64,000 bases of DNA, taken from contig NZ_FMCQ01000003.1 in the NCBI RefSeq assembly GCF_900091605.1, positions 556,495 through 620,494 of the forward strand. The letters run 5' to 3'. The translations under genes were made by a program, and so were the position numbers. A model generated the notes under the pieces. The model was not told the origin of the DNA and searched no databases. It was given only the letters and a program-made list of their open reading frames with translations. Shown piece after piece: positions 8,601 through 17,180 of the stretch. Position 1 is the stretch's first letter. Each line of letters begins with the position of its first letter. The DNA is from Micromonospora tulbaghiae (lineage in GTDB: Bacteria; Actinomycetota; Actinomycetes; Mycobacteriales; Micromonosporaceae).

Positions 8601-9344
8601 CTCGGCTTCTCCCCGCGCACCGGCCGGATCCGGTACGCCAGCGCGGGCCATCCCTCACCGCTGCTGATCCGAGGTGACGACGTGGCGTTCCTGCACGATC
8701 GGGCCCTCGGACCGCCGATCGGGGCCATTCCCGGCGCCGTCTACCCGGCCGCCGAGGGAGAACTCGCCCCGGGCAGCCGGCTCCTGCTCTACACGGACGG
8801 CCTGATCGAGGACCGGTCCGCGGGCATCGACGCCGGGCTGAGCCAGTTGCGGGCGGACGCGACGGGGCGCGCCGGGCACGTGGCGGACCTGGTCGACGCC
8901 GTCATGGCACGGGTCGCCGAGCGGTCCCGGCACGACGACGTGGCGGTGCTCGCGCTGGAGGCGACCGAGTTGAACCGGTTCGCGCTGCGCCTGCCCGCCG
9001 ACCCGACCCGGCTCAGCGTGCTCCGCAAGCGGCTGGAGGACTTCCTCGTCGCCCACCAGGTCGGCGAGACCGACCTGTTCGACCTGACGGTGGCGGTCTC
9101 CGAGGCGGCGGCGAACGCGATCGAGCACCCGGTCGACCCGGTGGACCCGACGATCGAGGTCGAGGTGACGATCGCCGATCGTACGGTCACCGCGACCATC
9201 CGGGACAGCGGGCGCTGGCGGGAGTCGAGCGGGTCGAGTTTCCGGGGACGCGGGCTGACGCTGATCCAGGCGCTCGCGGAGATGACCGTGAGCCGTACCG
9301 CGAACGGCACCGAGATGACGCTGCGCCGCCGGCTGGCCGACTGA
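5682..9344 (+). CDS. Hybrid sensor kinase / receiver / SpoIIE-type phosphatase / HATPase fusion
   Basis: Cytosolic signalling protein of 1220 aa with no membrane segments. Order: PAS-like region (about 35-180), GAF-like region (190-330), HisKA with His358 in NVSHEFRTP, HATPase_c with NLVSNAVKF near 470, receiver domain (about 625-740) with Asp673 in LTDVMMP and the KPFSS lysine, a second GAF-like stretch (757-857), a PP2C/SpoIIE phosphatase (865-1095) with VGGDWYD, and a C-terminal RsbW-like HATPase (1100-1216) with NAIEHP. One chain could thus sense, autophosphorylate, and set the phosphorylation state of anti-sigma antagonists. The ATG at 5682 follows GGGAGG (5672-5677); upstream in-frame starts at 5655 and 5661 have no such site. 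A STAS antagonist gene lies at 10364. Confidence 0.9.
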   Translation: MGSAQRGGDDGRTFPAAGEASLSPLLAAAFAAGGEMGERLRGFDWSTTALGSPDRWPAALSHAVSTMLSSRAQIVVFWGDEHLAFYNDAYRPTIGDKHPAVIGQSARRYWAETWDVLGPLLDGVRRTGVAYRGENHPFVLNRHGFLEDVYFDISYDPVRSADGTVGGVFCFVNETTGRVLGERRLRALAELGNELGDVPGLLELGRAVTRVLDAHRADVPFSALWFPGEHGTLVPGGCSGVDPATVTGPPPGLPEGEPLTEARWIATADLPGAVPPDAADQALLLPLTATNEPAGVLLLGVSRRLPFTDDYRDFVDLVAAQVSRAVGKQRAHEQERARAAELAALDRAKTSFFANVSHEFRTPLTLVLGPLEEMLADRELPERYLDRLTVMHRNGLRLLKLVNTVLDFSRLESGRLAARYQPTDLSDYTSRLASTFRSATERAGLRLVVDCPPLPAPVYVDRDMWEKIVLNLVSNAVKFTFDGEIRVRTRAADGAAVLEVTDTGVGVAPEELPQVFERFHRVAGARSRTHEGTGIGLALVRELVEMHGGTVSAHSVVDRGTTFTVTMPFGYAHLPADRVAALSPVPLSESEQARLYVAETALWTDEVARPTGLPEASGSPGGSGRILFADDNPDLREHVVRLLSPAYEVVAVPDGVEALRLAVETPFDLVLTDVMMPRLDGFGLVAALRAEPATRHVPIVLLSARAGAAEEVAGLSTGADDYLTKPFSSQELVARVRANVELGQLRGQIIRRLRALADAVVEINSARSTAEVVRVAARHALRLAEAGRVRVTATGARHEEDAGGDLPTEPTLVLPLTGTSGGQLGELRVWRREGGGTEEAALTELARLIGVRLENAQLYEAEHHIATTLQHSLLPRTLPQLPGALVASRYLPGSADVEVGGDWYDVMATADDDVVLVIGDVVGKGVRAAAAMGQLRNALRAYVLEGYDPGEALTRLNRLVHSAGSGSFATVVCLGFSPRTGRIRYASAGHPSPLLIRGDDVAFLHDRALGPPIGAIPGAVYPAAEGELAPGSRLLLYTDGLIEDRSAGIDAGLSQLRADATGRAGHVADLVDAVMARVAERSRHDDVAVLALEATELNRFALRLPADPTRLSVLRKRLEDFLVAHQVGETDLFDLTVAVSEAAANAIEHPVDPVDPTIEVEVTIADRTVTATIRDSGRWRESSGSSFRGRGLTLIQALAEMTVSRTANGTEMTLRRRLAD

Positions 9345-9369
9345 CACCGGCGCGGCGGCGCAGCGGCAC

Positions 9370-10137
9370 CTAGAGGGTGACTTCCGCGTCCTCCGCGAGG
9401 GTGAAGAGCCCGGCGTCGAACACCAGCTTCACGAGCTTCGTTCCCTTCGGTACGTCGAAGTAGACGTTCGCCTTCACTGCGTTCCCCGGGTTGATCTCGT
9501 CGAGGAAACCCTCGCCGCTCTCGTTGCCGTAGATCGCGGCCTCGCCGTCGGCCTCGTACTCCCGGCCGGTCGCGTCGAGGGCGCTGACGGTGCCGTCGGC
9601 GTGGAACAGCTTCGCCTTCTTGGTGACGTTCTTCGCGGTCAGGACGACCCGGCAGAAGCTTCCCTGGGCCTTCTTGTTCAGGAAGTCGCTGCCGACCTTG
9701 GCGATGCCGCACTTGATGCTGTGTGCGGTGAACTCGAAGTCGCCGCCGCGTACCTTGTCGCCGATCCGGTAGGCCTTCGGCGCGTCGGCGGGCTTCTCGC
9801 TCTTGACCGGCGGCGGCGCGGCGGCCGAGGTGGGAGCGGAGGTCGGGGCCAGCCCGGCGCCGTCAGCGGCGGGGGCGACGGGAGCGCCGTTGCCGGCCGC
9901 GCCGGGGCTCTTCTCGTCGCCGGTCAGGGCGAGCAGGGCCGGTCCACCGCAGCAGAACACCACCACGACGGCGACACCGATGAGTACCGGCATGAGCCAC
10001 TTCTTCTTCGGCGGCGGTCCGAAGCCGGGCTGACCGGGCGGTGGCGGATACACCCCGGGGGGACCGGGCGGCGGGGGATAGGAGCCCGGAGGACCGGGCG
10101 GTGGCGGGTACGAGCCAGGGTTATGCGGTGCGGTCAT
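9370..10137 (-). CDS. Proline-rich membrane-anchored DUF4352 protein
   Basis: 255 aa. Residues 1-43 are a repeated proline/glycine/tyrosine stretch (YPPPPGPPG copies), followed by KKK and one hydrophobic helix at about 46-70, then an alanine/proline linker and an extracytoplasmic domain (about 125-255) with the DUF4352 pattern (YRIGDKVRGGDFEFTAHSI, ending in LVFDAGLF). DUF4352 folds are immunoglobulin-like and usually of unknown function. The ATG is preceded by GGGAG nine bases upstream. It is convergent with the signalling fusion and separated by 25 bp. Confidence 0.8.
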   Translation of the reverse strand: MTAPHNPGSYPPPPGPPGSYPPPPGPPGVYPPPPGQPGFGPPPKKKWLMPVLIGVAVVVVFCCGGPALLALTGDEKSPGAAGNGAPVAPAADGAGLAPTSAPTSAAAPPPVKSEKPADAPKAYRIGDKVRGGDFEFTAHSIKCGIAKVGSDFLNKKAQGSFCRVVLTAKNVTKKAKLFHADGTVSALDATGREYEADGEAAIYGNESGEGFLDEINPGNAVKANVYFDVPKGTKLVKLVFDAGLFTLAEDAEVTL

Positions 10138-10363
10138 GGTGATGCGCTCCCAGATGATGTGCCCCCGCGCCCCGCGGAGGCGATCACCGACGCTGCCACA
10201 CAGCCCTCGGCCCGCAAAGATCGTTTACTGTCCGGTGCCCGACCGCGTTCACCCGAACAGTTCGCGCCCGTGACCTCGACGGCCGTGAGAATCCACCGCG
10301 GTCGTTACCGGAATGGCCGGACCGGGCGAGTACGCCTCCGGAATCCGGACAGGTTCCGCGCCG

Positions 10364-10678
10364 TCAGGGCCGGGCGAGCCAGTCCTGTTCGCCGAGGCCG
10401 GAGATGTCCAGCACGCGCCGGACCTGCGGGGACGGCAGCACGGTGAGCGCGTCCGGGAACCGCTGGGCGAGCCGGACCACCGCGTGGATGGCGGCCGAGT
10501 CGAAGAAGGTGACCGCCCGCAGGTCGAGCGTGAGCCGCTTGGCGGGCTCGCGGAGCGCGGTCTGGAACATGGTGTCGGCGGTCGCCATGTCGACCTCGCC
10601 GGTCACCTGGACGCGCAGTTGGTCGCCGTCGACCTGGGCGGTCACGGAGAAGACGGGCGCCGCGCCCCCTTGATCCAC
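10364..10678 (-). CDS. STAS-domain anti-sigma factor antagonist
   Basis: Single STAS domain of 104 aa. The conserved phosphorylatable position is Ser61 in FFDSAAIHA, preceded by the strand LTLDLRAVTF. Such proteins bind RsbW-like kinases in partner switching and are reactivated by SpoIIE phosphatases; a candidate for both activities is encoded at 5682, one gene away. The start is uncertain: GTG at 10678 gives the usual family length, GTG at 10708 adds ten residues, and neither has a good ribosome site. Confidence 0.8.
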   Translation of the reverse strand: MDQGGAAPVFSVTAQVDGDQLRVQVTGEVDMATADTMFQTALREPAKRLTLDLRAVTFFDSAAIHAVVRLAQRFPDALTVLPSPQVRRVLDISGLGEQDWLARP

Positions 10679-10760
10679 GGAGCAACAATGGCACAGCGTT
10701 TGCGGCACGGCAACAACCTGCCCGGCGGGCCTGTGGCGGGGGGCACACCGCCCCCGGCGA

Positions 10761-10766
10761 TAGGCT
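10761..10766 (+). promoter_or_regulatory. -10 element of a predicted leaderless map promoter
   Basis: TAGGCT ends seven bases before the ATG at 10773, so transcription is expected to start on the start codon. No ribosome site precedes the gene. Confidence 0.6.
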
Positions 10767-10772
10767 TGGAAC

Positions 10773-11630
10773 ATGACCGTCCGTGCGCCGCTGACCCCCG
10801 GCACGCTCTCCCCGTGGCGAGCGGTCCCCGCCCACATCCCGCGCCCGGAGTACGTGGGTAAGAAGCGCCCGCAGGAGTGGCGCGGCTCGCACGTGCAGAC
10901 GCCGGAGACCATCGAGAAGATGCGCGTGGCGGGGCGTCTCGCCGCCCAGGCCACCCAGCTCGCCGGTGAACACTGCAAGCCCGGGGTGACCACCGACGAG
11001 ATCGACAAGGTGGTGCACGAGTTCCTCTGCGACCACGGCGCCTACCCGTCGACGCTCGGCTACCGGGGCTTCCCCAAGTCGTGCTGCACCAGCCTCAACG
11101 AGGTGATCTGCCACGGCATCCCCGACACCACCGTGCTCCAGGACGGCGACATCATCAACGTCGACGTCACCGCGTACCTGAACGGCGTGCACGGCGACAC
11201 CGACGCCACGTTCTGCGTGGGCGAGGTGAGCGAGGAGGCCCGCCTGCTGGTCGAGCGGACCCACGCGGCGATGATGCGGGGTATCAAGGCCATCGCGCCG
11301 GGGCGGCAGATCAACGTCATCGGCCGGGTGATCGAGTCGTACGCGAAGCGCTTCGGCTACGGCGTGGTCCGCGACTTCACCGGGCACGGCATCGGCGAGG
11401 CGTTCCACAGTGGCCTCTACGTGCCGCACTACGACAGCCCGCGCCCCACCGACGTGATGGAGCCCGGGATGACGTTCACCGTCGAGCCGATGATCACGCT
11501 CGGCACCTACCAGTACGACATGTGGGACGACGGCTGGACCGTGGTGACCAAGGACCGCAGGTGGACGGCCCAGTTCGAGCACACCGTCGTCGTGACCGAG
11601 GACGGCTACGAGATCCTGACGCTGCCGTGA
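10773..11630 (+). CDS. map: Methionine aminopeptidase, type I
   Basis: Metal-dependent removal of the initiator methionine (285 aa). All expected ligands are visible: His114 in ICHGIPD, Asp131 and Asp142, His205 in TGHGIG, Glu238 in TVEPM and Glu269 before the C-terminus. The N-terminal extension of about 40 residues (PRPEYVGK) is common in actinobacterial type Ic enzymes. Its stop overlaps the GTG of the next gene (GTGA), so the pair is probably co-translated. Confidence 0.95.
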   Translation: MTVRAPLTPGTLSPWRAVPAHIPRPEYVGKKRPQEWRGSHVQTPETIEKMRVAGRLAAQATQLAGEHCKPGVTTDEIDKVVHEFLCDHGAYPSTLGYRGFPKSCCTSLNEVICHGIPDTTVLQDGDIINVDVTAYLNGVHGDTDATFCVGEVSEEARLLVERTHAAMMRGIKAIAPGRQINVIGRVIESYAKRFGYGVVRDFTGHGIGEAFHSGLYVPHYDSPRPTDVMEPGMTFTVEPMITLGTYQYDMWDDGWTVVTKDRRWTAQFEHTVVVTEDGYEILTLP

Positions 11631-12343
11631 CCGACACCCCGGCGGCGCTGCGCGAGGCGCACCACGCGGACGTCTCCGGCGGCTGGCTGCGGCCGGCGGT
11701 CTTCGGCGCCATGGACGGGCTGGTCACCAACATCGCCCTGATCGCCGGTGTGGGCGGCGGTGGGGTGTCCCCGCGCAGCGTGGTGCTGACCGGCACGGCC
11801 GGCCTGGTGGCCGGTGCCATCTCGATGGGCCTCGGCGAGTACACGAGCGTCCGGTCGGCGAACGAGCAGGTCGCCGCGGAGGTGGCCAAGGAACGGCGCG
11901 AGCTGGAACGCCACCCGGAGGCGGAGGCACGGGAACTGGCCGACGCCTGGGTCGCCCGTGGACTGCCCCGGGACCTGGCGACGCAGGTCGCCGAGGCGGT
12001 ACGCGCCAACCCGGAGGAGGCGCTGCGGGTGCACGTACGGGAGGAGCTGGGCGTCGACCCCGACGACCAGCCCAGCCCGTGGGCGGCCGCGATCTCGTCG
12101 TTCGTCTGCTTCTCCATCGGCGCCCTTGTGCCGCTGCTGCCGTACCTGCTCGGCTTCACCAGCCTCTGGCTGGCGCTCGCCGTCGGCGGCGTGGGGCTCT
12201 TCGTGGCCGGCGCGATCGTGGCCCGGTTCACCTACCGGCCCTGGTGGACCAGCGGCCTGCGGCAGCTGCTGCTCGGCGCGCTGGCGGCCGGCGCCACCTA
12301 CCTGATCGGCGCGCTGATCGGCGTCGGCGGCGGCATCGGCTGA
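11627..12343 (+). CDS. VIT1/CCC1 family transporter
   Basis: Membrane protein of 238 aa related to vacuolar iron transporters, which move Fe2+ or Mn2+ out of the cytosol. Two N-terminal helices contain [16 protein letters not shown] (26-41) and [13 protein letters not shown] (62-74). A charged cytoplasmic segment (about 80-140, [18 protein letters not shown]) corresponds to the metal-binding region, and three C-terminal helices end in GALIGVGGG. The GTG start overlaps the map stop. No regulator is adjacent. Confidence 0.85.
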   Translation: MTDTPAALREAHHADVSGGWLRPAVFGAMDGLVTNIALIAGVGGGGVSPRSVVLTGTAGLVAGAISMGLGEYTSVRSANEQVAAEVAKERRELERHPEAEARELADAWVARGLPRDLATQVAEAVRANPEEALRVHVREELGVDPDDQPSPWAAAISSFVCFSIGALVPLLPYLLGFTSLWLALAVGGVGLFVAGAIVARFTYRPWWTSGLRQLLLGALAAGATYLIGALIGVGGGIG

Positions 12344-12395
12344 CGGTAAACCGTCCGCGACCGCCAGCCGTCGGCCGCCAGCCGTCCGCAGGTCG

Positions 12396-13124
12396 TCAGC
12401 CGGACAGCAGGTCGTCGATGGTGCCGTCGACCGGGCGGCCCCGGGCCGCCAGTTCCTCGGCCTGGCGGGTCAGCGCCGCGCCCACCTCTGTCATGTCCGC
12501 CCCGGCCAGCCCGGTACGGCGCACCGCGTCCCCCGGGTCGCGGAAGTAGGTGCGGCTGAACAACCCCTGCACTGTTGCGGCGGACAGCCGCGCCTCGCCG
12601 AGCATGAGCAGCGCCTGGTCCGTCTCGTACCACTCGGCCAGCCGCAACGCCCGCGCGTGCGCCGCGCTGCCCCGGTACCACGCCTGCCGCGCCGCGCCGC
12701 TGAACTCGGCCGGCCGGGCGCGTGCCAGGCGCGCCAGGTGCTCGTCGCGCAGCTTCCGCAGCCAGCCGGTCGGATCGTGCAGGGCACGGGTGGTGACGTA
12801 GCGGTCCGCGGTCAGCGGCCAGCGGGACGTGATCGTCGTCGCCCGGCGCAGGTAGTCGTCCGCCCCGGCCACCGTGAGGTCGACGAGCACCCCGTCCACC
12901 CGCCGGGTGGCGGCCGGCGGCCCGGCGCCCGGCCGGTAGGTGACGACCAGCAGGCCGACCTCGCGGTCCCCGCCGCCGTCGTCGTCGCCGTGCGCGAGCG
13001 GACCGTGTACGGCGACCGCCAGCACGTCGGCCGGGAACCGCCGCAGGACGGCGTCACCGACCCGCTCGGCCACCTGCCACCGTGGATCGTCCAGACGCCG
13101 CTCGGCGTTCACGCCGACAGCCAC
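12396..13124 (-). CDS. Nucleotidyltransferase-domain protein
   Basis: 242 aa. The N-terminal part (about 20-110) has the layout of an MNT/KNT-type nucleotidyltransferase (VAVHGPLAHGDDDGGGDREVGLLVV followed by DGVLVDLTV), though the usual GS...D.D motif is altered to GPLAHGDDD, so activity is uncertain. The remainder is helical and may be substrate- or cap-like. The GTG start follows GGAGG. It stands alone, convergent with the transporter gene. Function unknown. Confidence 0.65.
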   Translation of the reverse strand: MAVGVNAERRLDDPRWQVAERVGDAVLRRFPADVLAVAVHGPLAHGDDDGGGDREVGLLVVTYRPGAGPPAATRRVDGVLVDLTVAGADDYLRRATTITSRWPLTADRYVTTRALHDPTGWLRKLRDEHLARLARARPAEFSGAARQAWYRGSAAHARALRLAEWYETDQALLMLGEARLSAATVQGLFSRTYFRDPGDAVRRTGLAGADMTEVGAALTRQAEELAARGRPVDGTIDDLLSG

Positions 13125-13233
13125 GGTGCACCTCCGTCCGACAGGTCGCCTGCGGCAACCCTAGCCAGATCGGGGCGGGTGGCCCCGGCGGCGCGGATGT
13201 CGGATTGTGCACGGCTGTGGCCGGCGAGGACGC

Positions 13234-13701
13234 TCAGGCGTTCTGGACCAGGCGGAACACGCGGATCTCGCGGCCACCGGCGCGCTCGACGTACGTGCGG
13301 TACGCGGGCCACTCCTGCACCAGCCGCTGGAACAGCCGTTCCCGTTCCTCGCCGGTGACCTGCTCGGCGGTGACCGGGATCCGGCGGCCCCTGACGTCCA
13401 CCTCGGCGCCCGGGTGGGCCATCAGGTTGAACGTCCAGGACGGCTGGTGCTGCTGCCCCCAGTTCGAGCCGATCACCACGTAGGCGTCGCCGTCGGGGAC
13501 GTACACCAGGGGGTTGCTGCGGGGCTTGCCGGAGCGGCGGCCGGTGGAGGTGAGCACCAGCGTGGGCACGAGCCCGAAGGCGACCACGCGCCCCTTCGTC
13601 ATCCGGCCGACCAGGCGGTCGGCGGGGACGAGCAGGCGCATGGTGGCGCCGAACCAACGCTGGTGACCGAGGCGGCGGGTGAGGGTTCCCAGGGCTGACA
13701 T
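13234..13701 (-). CDS. Deazaflavin (F420)-dependent nitroreductase family protein
   Basis: Small split-beta-barrel protein of 155 aa of the Ddn type. LVLTSTGRRSGKPRSNPLVYVP (about 48-69) and VIGSNWGQQHQPSWTFNLMAHP (about 76-97) are the hallmark cofactor-binding stretches; RTYVERAGGREIRVFRL closes the fold. Family members reduce diverse substrates with F420H2. No partner gene is adjacent. The ATG is predicted from family length; a CACACT hexamer lies seven bases upstream on the coding strand, which would make it leaderless. Confidence 0.85.
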   Translation of the reverse strand: MSALGTLTRRLGHQRWFGATMRLLVPADRLVGRMTKGRVVAFGLVPTLVLTSTGRRSGKPRSNPLVYVPDGDAYVVIGSNWGQQHQPSWTFNLMAHPGAEVDVRGRRIPVTAEQVTGEERERLFQRLVQEWPAYRTYVERAGGREIRVFRLVQNA

Positions 13702-13751
13702 CCGACAAGTGTGCCGCCCGCGCCGTGCCCCGTCATCCCTCGGACGGTCAG

Positions 13752-16433
13752 TCAGTCGAGCCGGCGTTCGATCGGCAGGCGGGACCGGGTGAACAGCGCC
13801 GCACCGCCCATCGCCACCAGCGGCACCACGACCAGCGCGGCGAGCGTGACACCGGGCACTGTCACCGGGTACGGCGGCTGCACCGGCCAGGACTCCGCGT
13901 ACCGCTGGTTGAGCGCGGCCAGGACGACCACGGCGGAGCCGAGCCCGGCGACGATGCCCAGCGCGGAGCCGAGCACCGCGATGACCCCGGCCTGGCAGAG
14001 CGACAGCAGGCGGCGTACCCGCGGATCGGCGCCCACAGCCGCGAGCGTGGACAGGTCCCGGCGGCCCTCGGCCGCGGCGAGGCCGGTGGCGACCGCGGCG
14101 GCGCCCAGCGTGATCACCCCGGAGGCCACGGCCAGCAGGAGCAGCATCGGACGCTGGTCCGACGGCGGGTCGGCGGTCGCCACCTGCGCCGACATGGGCC
14201 CGATGTCGTACAGCTCGTCGGTCAGCCTCTCCATCTGCCGGTCGTCGGCAGGCGAGCCGGCGGTGTCCAACAGGTAGCCCAACGGTACGGCGGACAGGCC
14301 GAGCGCGTCGGCGGCGGCGGGGGAGAGCACCAGCCGGTCGACGCTGAGACCGCCGCGCAGCGCGTACCCGGGCAGGAGACGTCCGGTGGGCGGGCCGCCG
14401 GAGTTGTAGTTGACCTCCACCCGGACCTGCCCGTCCACCACCCGCCGGGCGTCGGTGACCACGACACCGCCGGCGGCGAGCGTCCGGCGCGCGGCGGCCA
14501 GCTCGCCGGCGGCCGCGCCGGTGAGCGCGGCCAGCGCGGCGCCGTCGTCCACGAGCGCCGGCAGGTACACGTCGACCGGCTCCTGGAAAGGGCTCACGCA
14601 GCGCGGATCGCGCCGGGCCGAGTCGGGGACCGGGTCGGAGGACGTGTACGGGCAGCGCTGCTCCGGCGGAACGACCGCGTACACGGCGCAGTCGTCCTTC
14701 TCCCGGACGGTGCCGGCGCAGCCGGGGATCGCGACGGGCGTCACAGTGGCGTCGGGCAGGACCGTCCGGGCCCGGGTGGCGACGACGTCGGCCGACGGCG
14801 GGTCCGCCGGGATCTCGCCCGAGTGGGTGAGCAGCACGTTCCCCGGCGGCAGGCCCGGCTGCCAGAGTTCCCGGGAGCGGGTCTCGTCACTCGCCACATA
14901 GACGCCGATGGCGACGCTTCCGGCGACCGCCGCCATCACCGCCGAGATGGCGGGCGCGGCCGACGACCGGTTGCGGCTGGCGTCGCGCAACGCGAGCCGG
15001 GGGGTCAGCGGCAGCAGCCGGCCGGCCCGGCCCAGGACCCCGACCAGCGTCGGGGTGCAGAACACCAGCCCCAGCTCACCCAGGGCGACGCCGGCCAGCA
15101 CACCGGTCTGCGAGGTGCGGCCGGCGGCGTACGCGGCGAGAGCGGTTCCGGCGACGGTGAGCGCCACGCCGATCAGCAGCCAGCGGCGGCGGGGCCGGCT
15201 CGCGTCGCGCCGGCCGGCCAGGCCGGTCGCCACGTCCTGCCGGGCCGCCGTCCAGGCCGGGGCCATCGCCGCCAGCACGCCGGCCAGCACCGCCGTCGCG
15301 GCGATCGCCAGCAGCGCGGTCGGGAAGATCCGGTACGCCCCGAGGCGCTCCCCGAGCACGTACTGCTCGACGAGCGGCCGGCCGGCGAACGCCGCACCGA
15401 TGCCGAGCAGCAGGCCGAGAGCAGCCCCGCCGGCGCCGAGCACCACCCCGTCGGCGAGCACGATCCGGCGCAGGTGGGAGGCGTCGCCACCGGCCACCGC
15501 GACGAGCGCGAGGTCGCGCCGCCGGCGCCGGACGCTCACCGCGAAGGCCGGGCCGACCAGCAGCACCACCTCCAGCAGGCCCAGCCCACCGACCACCCCG
15601 ACGACGCCGGCCTCGTCGGCGTCCGGTACGCGCATGCCGCGGGAGAACTCATCCCGTCCGGGCAGCCGTTCGCGGGCGACGACCTGGACGCCCTGCGCGT
15701 TCAGCCGGTCGACCAGCCCCGGGTCCAGCGGGCCGGGCAGGTCCACCAGCCAGGTGTCGCTGCCGGCCGCGCCCTCCGGGGACACCCCGGGCAGCGTGAT
15801 CACGTCCCGGAGGTTGTCCGGGTACTCCACCACCCCGACCACCCGGTAGGTGGTGCCGTCGATGGTGCGTACCGGGTCGCCGATGCGGGTCTCCAGCCGG
15901 CGCAGCGCCGTCGGGCCGACCGCGATCTCGTCGGGGCGCACCGGCGGCCGGCCGTCGCGTACCCGGGCCAGTGGCCGGGTGAGCGGGTCGGTCAGGTCCA
16001 CGGCGCGCGCCTCGATCGATTCGACGTGCCGACCCACCCGCGTCGAGAACGTCATCCACCAGCGCGTGCGAGCCAGCCGGCTGCCCTCGGGCAGCAGCGC
16101 GCGCACCTCCTCGGCGGTCGCCGGACGGGTCCGGCCGACCCATTCGCCCCGGACCGGCCAGGCCGACTCGCCCCAGGCGTCCTGCGTCACCGGCGTCAGG
16201 CTGTCCCAGCGCAGGGCGACGTCGGCGCCGCCGAGCTGGCGCTCGATGCGCTCGGCGCGGGTCAGATCACCCATGTCGTAGCTGACCGCGGCGAAGCTGA
16301 GGCCGAGCACCGGCAGCGCGATCATCACCAGCACCAGCAGCGTGCGCCGCCGGGACCGCCGGGCCTCCCGGCGGGCGATCCGCAGCGCGGTCCGCCACGA
16401 ACCGCGTACGGCGGCGAGGCGGCCGCCGGTCAC
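13752..16433 (-). CDS. FtsX-like ABC transporter permease
   Basis: MacB/FtsX-type permease of 893 aa. A helix at about 33-55 (TLLVLVMIALPVLGLSF) leads to a large extracytoplasmic domain, then a three-helix FtsX block (about 280-480), a second soluble domain (about 500-735), and a final three-helix block (about 755-885). The duplicated layout is that of bacterial lipoprotein- or antibiotic-handling exporters. Its GTG start overlaps the stop of the ATPase gene (GTGA). The cargo is unknown. Regulated with its ATPase by the PadR protein at 17181, by position. Confidence 0.9.
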   Translation of the reverse strand: MTGGRLAAVRGSWRTALRIARREARRSRRRTLLVLVMIALPVLGLSFAAVSYDMGDLTRAERIERQLGGADVALRWDSLTPVTQDAWGESAWPVRGEWVGRTRPATAEEVRALLPEGSRLARTRWWMTFSTRVGRHVESIEARAVDLTDPLTRPLARVRDGRPPVRPDEIAVGPTALRRLETRIGDPVRTIDGTTYRVVGVVEYPDNLRDVITLPGVSPEGAAGSDTWLVDLPGPLDPGLVDRLNAQGVQVVARERLPGRDEFSRGMRVPDADEAGVVGVVGGLGLLEVVLLVGPAFAVSVRRRRRDLALVAVAGGDASHLRRIVLADGVVLGAGGAALGLLLGIGAAFAGRPLVEQYVLGERLGAYRIFPTALLAIAATAVLAGVLAAMAPAWTAARQDVATGLAGRRDASRPRRRWLLIGVALTVAGTALAAYAAGRTSQTGVLAGVALGELGLVFCTPTLVGVLGRAGRLLPLTPRLALRDASRNRSSAAPAISAVMAAVAGSVAIGVYVASDETRSRELWQPGLPPGNVLLTHSGEIPADPPSADVVATRARTVLPDATVTPVAIPGCAGTVREKDDCAVYAVVPPEQRCPYTSSDPVPDSARRDPRCVSPFQEPVDVYLPALVDDGAALAALTGAAAGELAAARRTLAAGGVVVTDARRVVDGQVRVEVNYNSGGPPTGRLLPGYALRGGLSVDRLVLSPAAADALGLSAVPLGYLLDTAGSPADDRQMERLTDELYDIGPMSAQVATADPPSDQRPMLLLLAVASGVITLGAAAVATGLAAAEGRRDLSTLAAVGADPRVRRLLSLCQAGVIAVLGSALGIVAGLGSAVVVLAALNQRYAESWPVQPPYPVTVPGVTLAALVVVPLVAMGGAALFTRSRLPIERRLD

Positions 16434-17161
16434 CGGCTGCTGCCGCTGAGCAGGTGGTCGACGCCGATCAGCGGGGCGGTCGAGTCGACCATCACCCCGT
16501 CGCGCAGGAAGACCACCCGGTCCGCCCAGCCGGCGTGCCGGGCCTCGTGGGTGACCAGCACCCCGGCTGCTCCGGCGTCCACCCGTCGGCGCAGCAGGTG
16601 CAGCACCGCCTCGCCGGTCTGGGAGTCCAGCGCGCCGGTCGGTTCGTCGGCGAGGACCAGGCGGCGCTCGCCGACGAGCGCCCGGGCGATCGCCACCCGC
16701 TGCTGCTGGCCGCCCGACATCTGGTCCGGGAAGCGGTCGGCCAGGTCCTCGAGGTCGACCTCGCGCAGCGCGGCCAGCGCCAGCTGGCGGGCCGCCCGTA
16801 CGCCGGCGCCGTCCAGTTCCAGTGGCAGCGCCACGTTCTCCACGGCGGTGAGGCTGCCGAGCAGGTTCAGGTCCTGGAAGACGTACCCGATCCGGCGGCG
16901 GCGCAGCCGGGCCAGCTCGCGGGCGGACAGCCCGACCAGCGCCTCGCCCTCGACCACCACCTCGCCGCCGGTGGGCCGGTCCAGGCCGCCGGCCAGCGCC
17001 AGCAGCGTGGACTTGCCGGACCCGGAGGGGCCCATCACCGCCACCAGCTCACCGGCCCGCACGGTCAGACTCACGCCGCGCAGCGCGTGTACGGCGGCCT
17101 CACCGGCGCCGTGGGTCCGGCGTACGTCCCGCAGCTCCAGCACCCCGTCGATCGGGTTCAT
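16430..17161 (-). CDS. ABC transporter ATP-binding protein (LolD/MacB type)
   Basis: ATPase of 243 aa with Walker A GPSGSGKS (44-51), Q-loop in YVFQDLNLL, signature MSGGQQQR, Walker B LVLADEPTGALDS and a switch histidine in LVTHEAR. It energises the permease encoded immediately downstream (4-bp overlap). The ATG lies 19 bp after the padR stop, so padR, the ATPase and the permease probably form one operon. Confidence 0.95.
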   Translation of the reverse strand: MNPIDGVLELRDVRRTHGAGEAAVHALRGVSLTVRAGELVAVMGPSGSGKSTLLALAGGLDRPTGGEVVVEGEALVGLSARELARLRRRRIGYVFQDLNLLGSLTAVENVALPLELDGAGVRAARQLALAALREVDLEDLADRFPDQMSGGQQQRVAIARALVGERRLVLADEPTGALDSQTGEAVLHLLRRRVDAGAAGVLVTHEARHAGWADRVVFLRDGVMVDSTAPLIGVDHLLSGSSR

Positions 17162-17180
17162 CAGCGCCTCCCGTGCCGGG

